From CAZWLY01 sp964634465 (GTDB lineage: Bacteria > Desulfobacterota > Desulfarculia > G963662305): DNA of 64,000 bases. Made by a program: the position numbers and the translations under genes. The DNA is taken from positions 1 through 64,000 of the forward strand of contig CAZWLY010000004.1 of assembly GCA_964634465.1 (NCBI GenBank), given 5' to 3'. The notes under the pieces are model-generated. The model made no database searches, was not told the origin of the DNA, and was given only the letters and a program-made list of their open reading frames with translations. Positions 7,892 to 16,238 of the stretch are shown here, one piece after another. The first letter of the stretch is position 1. Each line of letters starts with the position of its first letter.

Positions 7892-9622
7892 ATGAACCGC
7901 AAGGACCTGGCCAACCTGCTCAAAGAAACGGCGCTCTACCTGGAGCTGGCCGAGGCGAACCCGTTCAAGGCCAAGGCCTACTCCTCGGCCGCCCGGGCGA
8001 TTTTGAAGGCCGAGCTCCTGGAGGCCGAACTGGAGGACCCGGCCCGACTGGTCCAGATCCAGGGCATCGGCAAGGGGCTGGCCGAATCGATCGTCCAGGC
8101 AGCGAAGACCGGCCGCATCGAGACCCTGGAGGAGCTCAAGGCCAAGGTCGATCCCGGCCTGGTGGAGATGACCCGCGTTCCCGGCCTGGGGCCGAAGAAG
8201 GTCCTGGCCCTGAACAAAGGCTTGGGGATCGCCTCTCTGGGCGAGTTGGAGTACGCCTGCCACGAGAACCGTCTGGTGACCTTGAAAGGCTTCGGGGCCA
8301 AGACCCAGGCCAAGATTCTGGACGGGATCGAGTTCTTGAAGCGCGGCCGGGATCGCTTCCTCTTTCCAGAGGCGGCGCTGATCGCCGCCGAGTTGGTCGG
8401 CCATTTCAAGGATCGGGCCGAGATCGCCTCGGTGGAGCTGACCGGCGACCTGCGCCGGTTGATGGAGACGGTCGATCGAGTGGAGCTCCTGATCGCCTCG
8501 AGCGCGCCCAAGGCGACGTTGACCCACTTCGCCTCTTGGGTCAAGGGCACGCCGCTCGAACGCCCCGCTCCCAACCGGGCCGGCCTGCGCCATCCCCGCG
8601 GCCCCTGGGTCGAGGTGGAGGTGGTCTCGGCCGAGGAGCGGGCGGCGGCGCTGATCAGAACCACCGGCTCGGCCGAGCACCTGGCCCGGCTCGAGGCGGC
8701 GGCCCGAGACAGGGGTTTGGAACTGACCGAGACCGACCTTTCAAAAGACGGCCGGCCGCTGGAGACGGCCGACGAGGCCGGGTTCTACCGGGCCTTGGGC
8801 CTCGATTGGATTCCCCCCGAACTGAGAGAGGGCCTGGACGAAATCGAGCTGGCCGCCGAGGGCAGGCTGCCCCGGCTCGTCGAGATGGACGATCTGAAGG
8901 GCGTCTTCCACGTCCACACCAAGGCCTCGGACGGCGGTGACTCGCTGTTGGAGATGGCCCGGGCGGCCAGGGAGTTGGGCTACGCCTATCTGGGGCTGTC
9001 CGATCACTCCCGCTCGGCCTTCTACGCCGGCGGGCTGAGCGTCGAGGAACTCGATCGGCAATCGAACGAGGTGGCCAAGGTCAACCGGCAACTGGCCCCG
9101 TTTCGCGTCTTCCACGGCGTCGAAGCGGACATCCTGGCCGACGGTTCGTTGGATTACCCCGACGAGGTCTTGGCCCGCCTCGACTTCGTCATCGCCTCGG
9201 TCCATTCCAACTTCGGCTTGGGCGAGGCCGAGCAGACCGAGCGGATCATCAAGGCCGTCCAGCATCCGGCCACGACCATCCTCGGCCACCCGACCGGCCG
9301 GCTGCTTCTGGCCCGACGGGCCTACCGGGTGGACATGGACGCTCTCCTCGACGCCTGCGCCGCCTTTGGCGTCGCCGTGGAGATCAACGCCCATCCCCAG
9401 CGCCTCGACGCCGACTGGCGGGTCATCGCCGCGGCCAGGCGGAGAGGGCTCGATTTGAAGTTCGCCGTCTGTCCCGACGCCCACTCCACCGAGGGGTTGA
9501 CCGACGCCGTCTTCGGGGTCAACGTGGCCCGCAAGGCCGGGCTGACCGCCGGGGAGGTCCTGAATTGCCTTGACGTCGAGGCGGCGGCCGATTACCTCCA
9601 AGCCAAGAAAGGCGGCCGATGA
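7892..9622 (+). CDS. polX: PolX-family protein: degenerate DNA polymerase X core plus intact PHP domain
   Basis: 576 residues in the bacterial PolX order: helix-hairpin-helix region (QIQGIGKGLAESI about 56-67; RVPGLGPKKVLAL about 95-107), Pol beta-like nucleotidyltransferase (about 150-310), and C-terminal PHP phosphoesterase (about 335-570). PHP metal motifs are all present: HVH at 340-342, SDHS, GVEADI, SVHS, GHPTGR, EINAHPQRL, PDAHS. The polymerase centre is not intact. In the GDLRRLMETVDRVELL motif the two aspartates normally spaced DxD are R196 and E198, and the third carboxylate position is E241 (WVEVEV in place of VDLR). It therefore probably lacks polymerase activity while keeping a PHP nuclease or phosphatase. 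It overlaps nth by 4 bp, which suggests a repair role. The start is the ATG matching the family N-terminus; the ribosome site is weak. Confidence 0.9.
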   Translation: MNRKDLANLLKETALYLELAEANPFKAKAYSSAARAILKAELLEAELEDPARLVQIQGIGKGLAESIVQAAKTGRIETLEELKAKVDPGLVEMTRVPGLGPKKVLALNKGLGIASLGELEYACHENRLVTLKGFGAKTQAKILDGIEFLKRGRDRFLFPEAALIAAELVGHFKDRAEIASVELTGDLRRLMETVDRVELLIASSAPKATLTHFASWVKGTPLERPAPNRAGLRHPRGPWVEVEVVSAEERAAALIRTTGSAEHLARLEAAARDRGLELTETDLSKDGRPLETADEAGFYRALGLDWIPPELREGLDEIELAAEGRLPRLVEMDDLKGVFHVHTKASDGGDSLLEMARAARELGYAYLGLSDHSRSAFYAGGLSVEELDRQSNEVAKVNRQLAPFRVFHGVEADILADGSLDYPDEVLARLDFVIASVHSNFGLGEAEQTERIIKAVQHPATTILGHPTGRLLLARRAYRVDMDALLDACAAFGVAVEINAHPQRLDADWRVIAAARRRGLDLKFAVCPDAHSTEGLTDAVFGVNVARKAGLTAGEVLNCLDVEAAADYLQAKKGGR

Positions 9623-10263
9623 TGCCCACCCCAGCCGAGACGGAGAAGGTTCTGGCCCTGATCGAAAAGCACTATCCGGGCGCCCGGTGCTCGCTGGATT
9701 TCAAGAACCCGTTCGAGCTGCTGGTGGCGACCATCCTCTCCGCCCAGTGCACCGACGAGCGGGTCAACCGGACCACGCCGGCCCTCTTCGCCCGCTTTCC
9801 CGATCCGGCGGCCATGGCCTCGGCCGAGATCGAGGAGTTGGAGGAGTTGATCCGGCCGACCGGATTTTTCCGCAACAAGGCCAAGAGCCTCAAGGGCTCG
9901 GCCGAGATGATCGTCGCCGACTTCGGCGGCCGGGTGCCCGACACCCTGGAGGAGCTGATCAGACTGCCCGGCGTGGCCCGTAAGACGGCCAACGTGGTTC
10001 TGGGCAACGCCTATTCGACGCCCGGTGTGGTGGTCGATACCCATGTCAAGCGGATCAGCGCCCGTATCGGCTGGACCCGGAACGAAAACCCGGCTAAGAT
10101 CGAACGAGATTTGATGGAGATTTGGCCCCGGGAGCGCTGGACCAAGCTGAGCCACCAGTTGATCGCCCACGGTCGGGAAGTCTGCCTGGCCAGAACCCCC
10201 CGTTGCGGGGAGTGCTTTATCAGGCCCTATTGCGATTACGCCAACAAGGAGATCTCGTCATGA
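9619..10263 (+). CDS. nth: Endonuclease III
   Basis: DNA glycosylase and AP lyase that removes oxidised pyrimidines in base excision repair. 214 residues with the HhH-GPD signature LPGVARKTANVVLGNA holding the catalytic Lys, and VVDTHVKRIS holding the catalytic Asp. The C-terminal [4Fe-4S] ligands are spaced C-x6-C-x2-C-x5-C (CLARTPRCGECFIRPYC). The ATG overlaps the upstream stop codon (polX-like), and its own stop overlaps the next start in ATGA, so the three genes are likely translated from one message. Confidence 0.95.
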   Translation: MMPTPAETEKVLALIEKHYPGARCSLDFKNPFELLVATILSAQCTDERVNRTTPALFARFPDPAAMASAEIEELEELIRPTGFFRNKAKSLKGSAEMIVADFGGRVPDTLEELIRLPGVARKTANVVLGNAYSTPGVVVDTHVKRISARIGWTRNENPAKIERDLMEIWPRERWTKLSHQLIAHGREVCLARTPRCGECFIRPYCDYANKEISS

Positions 10264-11579
10264 CGCCGAGACTGAGGCGCCGGGTTCTATTCCTGATCCC
10301 GGTGATGGCCATCCTGTTCCTGACGCCGGCCTCGCCGGTCCGAGCCGAGGTGCTCACCCTCAAGGACTGCCTGGACATCGCCGCCAGAAACTCCTGGTCG
10401 ATCTTGAAGGCCGAGGAGGACGTCGTCCAGGCCGAGTGGCAACTCCGGCAGGCCAAAACCGAGTTCTACCCCAAGCTGTCCACCAGCTACAGCTACGCCC
10501 ACTTGAGCCCGCTGAGCAGCATCAACTTCGGCGGGACGAGCGTCGATGTCGGCTACGCCGACAACTACGCCTGGAACATCAAGGCCGTCCAACCGCTGTT
10601 TACCGGCTTCAAGCTGATCACCAACCGGCGGCTCAAGGAACTGGGGCTGGACGTCAGCCAGATCGCGCTGATTCGGGCCAAGCAGGATCTGGCCCTGGCC
10701 GTCAAGCAGGCCTACTACCAGGTCCTGCTGGCCGAAAAGGGGCGGCTGGTGGCCGAGCAGGCGGTCAAGCTGTTGGAGAGCCAGGTCCACGTCGCCAAAA
10801 ACTTCTACCAGGTCGGCATGATCCCCAAGAACGACCTGCTCCAGGTCGAGGTCGATCTGGCCGACAGGCGCCAGAAACTGGTGCTGGCCGAGAATTCGGT
10901 CCACGTGGCCAAGGCCAGGCTGAACACGGTCATGCGCCGCGACGTCCAGGCGCCGATCGAAATCGAGGACGTGCTGGACATCATCCCGGCCAGTCCCGAT
11001 TTCGAGGCCAGCCTGAGGCGGGCCTACCGCCAGCGGCCGGAGCTCAAACAGGCCCAAAAGGCGGTCGATATCGCCCAGCAGGGGATCAAGCTGGCCGAGG
11101 CCGACTACTACCCGGCCCTGTCCTTTTCGGCTTCCTACGAGCGGGAGCGCGACGAGCCCTGGGTTTGGGGCGCCGGCACCGACGGCAACCGCGAGGTGAC
11201 CACGCTGGCCCTGTCCTTCGAGTGGACCTTCTGGGAGTGGAACAAGACTCGCTACGCCGTGGCCGAACAGAGGTCGGCCCTGTTGAAGGCCCGCCACACC
11301 ATGCGCGAACTCAAGGACGCCATCGCCCTGGAGGTCAAGAACGCCATCTTGAACCTGAAGGCCGCCCAGAAGAACATCGGCGTGGCCAAACTGGCCGTGG
11401 CCCAGGCCGAGGAGAACTACCGCATCAGCGAGGAACGCTACAAGGAGCAGGTGACCACCTCGACCGAGGTCCTGGACGCCCAGACCCGGCTGTCCCAGGC
11501 CCGGCTCAACTATTACGCCGCCCTCTACGAGCACCACTTGGCCCTGGCCCAACTCAAGCGCTCCATGGGCGAGATGTAG
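10260..11579 (+). CDS. TolC-family outer membrane efflux protein
   Basis: 439 residues with a signal peptide (RRRVLFLIPVMAILFLTPAS, cut after VRA) followed by two TolC/OEP repeats (about 30-220 and 230-430) rich in long amphipathic helices. Typical pieces are LTLKDCLDIAARNSWSILKAEE, PLFTGFKLI, ALAVKQAYYQVLLAEKG and TSTEVLDAQTRLSQARLNYY. It forms the outer membrane and periplasmic channel of a type I secretion or RND-like exporter. No inner membrane or adaptor partner is adjacent, so substrate and partner are unknown. The ATG at 10260 overlaps the nth stop; a longer frame upstream is the nth antiframe. Confidence 0.9.
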   Translation: MTPRLRRRVLFLIPVMAILFLTPASPVRAEVLTLKDCLDIAARNSWSILKAEEDVVQAEWQLRQAKTEFYPKLSTSYSYAHLSPLSSINFGGTSVDVGYADNYAWNIKAVQPLFTGFKLITNRRLKELGLDVSQIALIRAKQDLALAVKQAYYQVLLAEKGRLVAEQAVKLLESQVHVAKNFYQVGMIPKNDLLQVEVDLADRRQKLVLAENSVHVAKARLNTVMRRDVQAPIEIEDVLDIIPASPDFEASLRRAYRQRPELKQAQKAVDIAQQGIKLAEADYYPALSFSASYERERDEPWVWGAGTDGNREVTTLALSFEWTFWEWNKTRYAVAEQRSALLKARHTMRELKDAIALEVKNAILNLKAAQKNIGVAKLAVAQAEENYRISEERYKEQVTTSTEVLDAQTRLSQARLNYYAALYEHHLALAQLKRSMGEM

Positions 11580-11662
11580 GTTGCAGCGACAAGTTCGGCG
11601 TGGTACTTAGGTAGAGTTTTGAACTTTTAACCCGATACTTTAAGCCCATCTGCGGGGATCGT

Positions 11663-12493
11663 ATGCCGGATCAAGCCGTGCTCGATCGCCTGGTCGAAAC
11701 GGCCAGGCAGGTCAGGATCGACGTAGTCAAGATGCTCCATTCGGCCGGCAGCGGCCACACCGGCGGCTCGCTGTCGGCGGCCGACATTCTGACGGCGCTG
11801 TTCTTTCACCACCTCGACTGCGGGCCGGACAGGTGCCGGGCCAACGACCGGGACCGGTTCGTTCTCTCCAAGGGTCACGGCGCGCCGGCCTATTACTCGG
11901 TCCTGGCCCGCCGGGGCTACATCGACCCTGGAGAGTTGAACAAGCTCCGCAAGCTGGGCTGCGCCCTTCAAGGTCACCCCGACTGCCGCCAAGTGGAAGG
12001 TATCGAGGTCTCCACCGGCTCCTTGGGGCAGGGCCTGAGTATGGGCGTCGGCATGGCCCTGGGGCTGAGGCTGGATACGCCCCGGGCGCGGGTCTTCGTG
12101 CTCATGGGCGACGGCGAGCTCCAGGAGGGCCAGATCTGGGAGGCGGCCATGGCCGCGGCCCATTACCGCCTGGGCAACCTGGTGGGCATCGTCGACAACA
12201 ACGGCCTCCAGATCGACGGCCGGGTGGCCGAGGTGATGAACATCGAACCCCTGGCCGACAAGTGGGCCGCCTTCGGTTGGGCGGTCAGGCGCATCGACGG
12301 CCACGACATGGCCGAGATCGTCGAGGGGCTCGAATGGGCCGACACCGTTTCAGACCGTCCGGCCGTGCTCATCGCCAAGACGATCAAGGGCAAGGGCGTG
12401 TCGATCTTCGAGGACAAGGCCGAGTACCACGGCGTCTCTCCGAGCACCGAGGAACTCGCCCAGGCTCTCAAGGAACTTGGAGCAGAGGAATGA
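11663..12493 (+). CDS. Transketolase, N-terminal (TPP-binding) subunit
   Basis: 276-residue protein corresponding to the thiamine pyrophosphate-binding half of transketolase. It shows HTGGSLSAADI near the N-terminus, SKGHGAPAYYSVLA, the GDGELQEG...NN TPP/metal motif (about residues 152-180), and STGSLGQGLSMGVGMALG. Transketolase moves two-carbon units between sugar phosphates in the non-oxidative pentose phosphate pathway. Here it is split into two genes, as in many anaerobes and archaea. Its stop overlaps the start of the C-terminal subunit gene in ATGA. Confidence 0.93.
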   Translation: MPDQAVLDRLVETARQVRIDVVKMLHSAGSGHTGGSLSAADILTALFFHHLDCGPDRCRANDRDRFVLSKGHGAPAYYSVLARRGYIDPGELNKLRKLGCALQGHPDCRQVEGIEVSTGSLGQGLSMGVGMALGLRLDTPRARVFVLMGDGELQEGQIWEAAMAAAHYRLGNLVGIVDNNGLQIDGRVAEVMNIEPLADKWAAFGWAVRRIDGHDMAEIVEGLEWADTVSDRPAVLIAKTIKGKGVSIFEDKAEYHGVSPSTEELAQALKELGAEE

Positions 12494-13443
12494 GCGGGAT
12501 GAGCGAAAAAGAGCTGGCCCCCCGCAAGGAGTACGGCAAGGTCTTGAAGGAGCTGGGCCGGGTCTACCCCCAGATCGTCGTCCTGGACGCCGATCTTTCC
12601 GGATCGACCAACACCAAGCAGTTCGGCGACGAGTTCCCGGAGCGCTTCTTCAACATGGGCATCGCCGAACAGAACATGATCGGCGTCGCCGCCGGGTTGG
12701 CCTCGGTGGGCAAGGTGCCCTTCGCCTCCACCTTCGCCATTTTCGCCACCGGCCGGGCCTGGGAGCAGATCCGCCAGTCGGTGGCCTATTCCGGCGTCAA
12801 CGTCAAGATCGTGGCCACCCATGGCGGGGTGACCGTCGGCGACGACGGCGGCTCCCACCAGGCGGTGGAGGACATCGCCTTGATGCGGACGCTGCCGAAC
12901 ATGACCGTCATCGTTCCGGCCGACGGCGTCGAGACCCGCCAGGTCATCGAGACCTGCGTCACCTACCCCGGACCGGTCTACGTCAGGCTGACCCGGATGG
13001 CCTGGCCGGTCATCTACAGCTACGAAGACTACATGTTCAAGGTCGGCCAGGCCCACACCTTGAGGGACGGGCGGGACGTCACCTTCATCGCCTGCGGCCT
13101 GATGGTCCACCACGCCTTGGCCGCCGCCGAGGAATTGGACAAGGAGGGCGTCTCGGCCCGGGTGATCAACATGTCGACCATCAAGCCCCTGGACGAGACG
13201 AAGGTCATCGCCGCCGCAGAAGAGACGGGAGCCATCGTCACCGCCGAGGAACACACCATCGTCGGCGGCCTCGGTTCGGCCGTGGCCGAGTGCCTGGCCG
13301 AGAACCGGCCGACGCCGATGATCCGCATCGGGGTCAGAGACAAGTTCGGCATTTCCGGCAAACCCGACCAGCTCCTGGAGCACTTCGGGCTTCTGCCCCG
13401 GGACATGGTCAACGCGGCCAGGGAGGTCCTGGCCCGGAAATAG
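12490..13443 (+). CDS. Transketolase, C-terminal subunit
   Basis: 317 residues with the pyrimidine-binding domain (about 10-180; LDADLSGSTNTKQF, FNMGIAEQNMIGVAAGLA with the catalytic Glu, HGGVTVGDDGGSHQAVED) and the C-terminal transketolase domain (about 195-317; VTAEEHTIVGGLGSAVAE). It completes the enzyme with the preceding gene. 1-Deoxyxylulose-5-phosphate synthase is ruled out by the split form and length. It ends 5 bp before ftsE, so the division genes are probably on the same transcript. Confidence 0.93.
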   Translation: MSGMSEKELAPRKEYGKVLKELGRVYPQIVVLDADLSGSTNTKQFGDEFPERFFNMGIAEQNMIGVAAGLASVGKVPFASTFAIFATGRAWEQIRQSVAYSGVNVKIVATHGGVTVGDDGGSHQAVEDIALMRTLPNMTVIVPADGVETRQVIETCVTYPGPVYVRLTRMAWPVIYSYEDYMFKVGQAHTLRDGRDVTFIACGLMVHHALAAAEELDKEGVSARVINMSTIKPLDETKVIAAAEETGAIVTAEEHTIVGGLGSAVAECLAENRPTPMIRIGVRDKFGISGKPDQLLEHFGLLPRDMVNAAREVLARK

Positions 13444-13448
13444 ACGAC

Positions 13449-14123
13449 ATGGCCGAGGCCGCGCTTATCCAGATGCTCCACGTCCACAAGAGCTTCGGGC
13501 CTAAAAACGCTCTGGTGGACGTCTCGTTTCGCATCCAGCCCGGCGCGTTCGTCTTTGTCACCGGTCCGTCCGGAGCCGGAAAATCGACATTGATAAACCT
13601 CTTGGCCTGCGTCGAGAGGCCCTCGGCCGGCAAGATCATGATCGGTCCGGTGGACGTTACGGCGTTGAAGCCCCGCCACTACCCGGGCGTCAGGCGGCGG
13701 GTGGGGGTCGTCTTCCAGGACTTCAAGCTGATTCCCGATCGAACCATCTTCGACAACGTCGCCTTGGCCTTGGAGGTCTGGGGCCTGGGGCGGGCCAGGA
13801 TCAAACAGCGGGTGGAGAAGGTCCTGGCCCTGGTCGGGTTGGGCGACAAGGCCGACCGGCTGCCCCAGACCCTCTCCGGCGGCGAGCAGCAGCGGGCCGC
13901 CCTGGCCCGGGCCATCGTCGCCGAGCCGATGATCCTCCTCGCCGACGAGCCGACCGGCAACCTGGACTGGGACTTGAGCCAGGAGATCATCACCCTGCTC
14001 AAACGCATCAACGACAACGGGGCCACCGTGGTCGTGGCCACCCACGATCGCCGTTTGATCCGCTCGGTGCCGGCCGGCGTCCTGACTTTGGCCGGCGGAC
14101 GGGTGGTCGGGGTGGAGGTTTGA
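13449..14123 (+). CDS. ftsE: Cell division ATP-binding protein FtsE
   Basis: 224-residue ABC ATPase with Walker A GPSGAGKST (about 38-46), Q-loop VFQDFKLI, signature LSGGEQQRAALARA, Walker B ILLADEPTGNLD and H-loop ATHD. With FtsX it forms a mechanotransmitting complex that drives periplasmic peptidoglycan hydrolysis at the septum. The assignment over a generic LolD-like ATPase rests on the downstream overlapping ftsX and the nearby EnvC-like gene. Confidence 0.92.
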   Translation: MAEAALIQMLHVHKSFGPKNALVDVSFRIQPGAFVFVTGPSGAGKSTLINLLACVERPSAGKIMIGPVDVTALKPRHYPGVRRRVGVVFQDFKLIPDRTIFDNVALALEVWGLGRARIKQRVEKVLALVGLGDKADRLPQTLSGGEQQRAALARAIVAEPMILLADEPTGNLDWDLSQEIITLLKRINDNGATVVVATHDRRLIRSVPAGVLTLAGGRVVGVEV

Positions 14124-15010
14124 GCTTGTCCTTGACCGCCCTGGGGGCTGGATTCAGGCGCGGCCTGGGACAGCTCAAGCGCCAGATTCCGATCCAGGTC
14201 CTGGCCGCCCTGTCCCTGGCGGTGGCCTTTTCGCTGGCCGGGCTGGCCTGGGCCGTCCACCTCCACATCGAGCGACTGACCAGCCAGGCCTGGGGCCAGG
14301 TCCGGCTGGTGGTCTTCTTGAAGCCGGCCCCGCCCAGGGAACTCGACGCCGTGGCCAAGGCGGTTTCGGGCTGGCCCGAGGTGACGGCGGTGCGCTCGGT
14401 GTCGTCCAAGGAGGCGCTGGAGCGCGTCGCGGACATTCTGGGACGGGACAAGGGGCTCCTGGCCGGGCTGGGGCCGGAGGCCATGCCGCCGCTGATCGAA
14501 CTCAAACTTACGCCCGAGGCGGCGTCGCCCGAGAATCTGGCCGGGCTGAAAAAGCGGCTGGAGAAGTTAAAGGGCGTGGACGAGGCGGCCTTTTCGCTGG
14601 GCTGGGCGAAGCGCCTCGAGTCGTGGACGAGGTGGCTGAACCGCCTCGGTCTGGGCCTGGCCGGGGCGCTGACCTTGGCCGGCCTGTTTATCACTTACGC
14701 CGCCGTCCGGCTGACTTTTCTGGCTCGGACGGAGGAGATCACGGTTCTTCGCCTCATCGGCGCCTCGGGCTGGTTCATTCGGGGGCCGTACTTGATCCAG
14801 GGCGCGCTCCAGGGGCTTGGCGCGGCGGTGATCGCCGTTTTGCTGCTGAGCGCCTACCAGGCCGTGCTGGACATCGGCCTGGCCGAAGGGCCGCTCAAGA
14901 TCGAGCTCATCAACTGGGCGCTGGCCTTGAAACTTTTGGCCGTCGGGACCGGGGTGGGGCTCATCGGGGCTTGGCTGGGTCTGGGCCGGTTGACCCCCTG
15001 GCGGCGCTAG
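14120..15010 (+). CDS. ftsX: Cell division permease-like protein FtsX
   Basis: 296 residues with the FtsX topology: N-terminal TM segment (about 28-50), a periplasmic domain of about 120 residues (VRLVVFLKPAPPRELDAVAK through SVSSKEALERV), then three C-terminal TM segments (about 172-195, 222-250, 268-288). The gene start overlaps the ftsE stop by 4 bp. The periplasmic loop normally recruits EnvC-type activators, and such a gene follows after 115 bp. Confidence 0.9.
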   Translation: MSLSLTALGAGFRRGLGQLKRQIPIQVLAALSLAVAFSLAGLAWAVHLHIERLTSQAWGQVRLVVFLKPAPPRELDAVAKAVSGWPEVTAVRSVSSKEALERVADILGRDKGLLAGLGPEAMPPLIELKLTPEAASPENLAGLKKRLEKLKGVDEAAFSLGWAKRLESWTRWLNRLGLGLAGALTLAGLFITYAAVRLTFLARTEEITVLRLIGASGWFIRGPYLIQGALQGLGAAVIAVLLLSAYQAVLDIGLAEGPLKIELINWALALKLLAVGTGVGLIGAWLGLGRLTPWRR

Positions 15011-15125
15011 GGTTGCGTATCGGACTCGGATTCAATAACTTGGTAGGCGGATCGGGGCCGCTTTTCACGGTCGAAAGGCCGCCCCGCCCGAAAGGTCCGT
15101 CTCGAACACTGAAACCTCTTGGGGG

Positions 15126-16208
15126 ATGAATCACCAGGCTATGGCTCGATTGATCGCCCTGGCGCTGGCCGCTCTTTTGACGACCTGGCCGGTTGCGGCC
15201 GGGGCGGCCGACTCGCCGGCCAAGCAGGCGGCCAGCCTGAAAAAACGCCAGTTGACCGTCATTGCCCAACTGGACGAGCTAGATCGACGCCTCAGCCGCC
15301 TGGCCGCCCAACAACGCCGCCTGAAGGCCGAGAAGGCCCGATTGGACGAGGCCGCCCGCCGGGCCGAGGCCAAGGAGCTTGAATTGGCCGCCGCCAAAAG
15401 GGTTCGCCTTATCCAGCTTCGAACCCGGCTCAAAGCGATCTACACCCACGGCGGCCGCGACGCCTGGCGGATGATTCTTGAAGCGCCCTCGCTCGGCGCG
15501 GCGACGACGGCCTGGCAAGGCTTGCTCAGGATCGTCGAGTTTGATCTTAAGTTGATCAAGAACTATAATAATCTGGCCAAATCACTCGGTTGGGCCGAAC
15601 GGGAGCGGATGGTCCGCCGGGCCGAAATAAAGGATTTGAGCGGGCGCTTGCTGAAGGCCCGGGAGGAGTTGGCCCGCCAGCGACGTGAACGGGCCCGGAT
15701 CCTGCTCAGGCTCGAAGAGAGACGGCAGGATTACGAACAGGCCGTGGCCGAGTTGGACCGAGCGACGGTCGCGTTGACAAAGGAGCTGGCCGCCATCGAG
15801 GCCCGGAGCCAGCGTGCGGCCAGAGGCGAACTGGGCCGGGCCAAGGGTCGGCTGGTCTGGCCGGTGGCGGGCAAGCTGAGCCGGACGCCGGGAGTCGAGC
15901 GCCCCGGCGTGCTCATCCTGGCCCGGGAAGGGACGGCGGTCAAGGCGGTCGGCGGCGGCAAGGTGGTTTTCGCCGGCTGGGTCAAAGGCTACGGCCTGGT
16001 GACCATCGTCGACCACGGTGACAGATACTACACCCTCTCCGGCCACCTCCAGGAGATCAGGGTCAAGGAGGGGGAGATGATCGAAGCCGGCCAGACTTTG
16101 GGCCTGGTCGGGCGGGCGGGCCTGGCCAAGCCCGGCGTCTATTTCGAGATCCGCCATCGGGACAAGCCCGAGGATCCCCGCCGCTGGCTGGCCGGGGCGT
16201 CCGGTTAG
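15126..16208 (+). CDS. EnvC-like murein hydrolase activator (coiled coil plus degenerate LytM)
   Basis: 360 residues with a signal peptide (ALAALLTTWPVAAGAA), long charged coiled-coil segments (about 28-110 and 145-240) and a C-terminal LytM/M23-like domain (about 255-355). The domain keeps the fold markers VVFAGWVKGYGLVTIVDHGD and LSGHLQEI. Its last motif reads VYFEIRH where active M23 enzymes have HLHFEIR, so the metal-binding histidine pair is lost, as in E. coli EnvC. It should therefore activate amidases under FtsEX control rather than cut peptidoglycan. Two in-frame ATGs (15126, 15141) are possible starts; neither has a well-spaced ribosome site. Confidence 0.85.
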   Translation: MNHQAMARLIALALAALLTTWPVAAGAADSPAKQAASLKKRQLTVIAQLDELDRRLSRLAAQQRRLKAEKARLDEAARRAEAKELELAAAKRVRLIQLRTRLKAIYTHGGRDAWRMILEAPSLGAATTAWQGLLRIVEFDLKLIKNYNNLAKSLGWAERERMVRRAEIKDLSGRLLKAREELARQRRERARILLRLEERRQDYEQAVAELDRATVALTKELAAIEARSQRAARGELGRAKGRLVWPVAGKLSRTPGVERPGVLILAREGTAVKAVGGGKVVFAGWVKGYGLVTIVDHGDRYYTLSGHLQEIRVKEGEMIEAGQTLGLVGRAGLAKPGVYFEIRHRDKPEDPRRWLAGASG

Positions 16209-16238
16209 CCCGAATGACAAACCCGAGGGAGTAGATCG

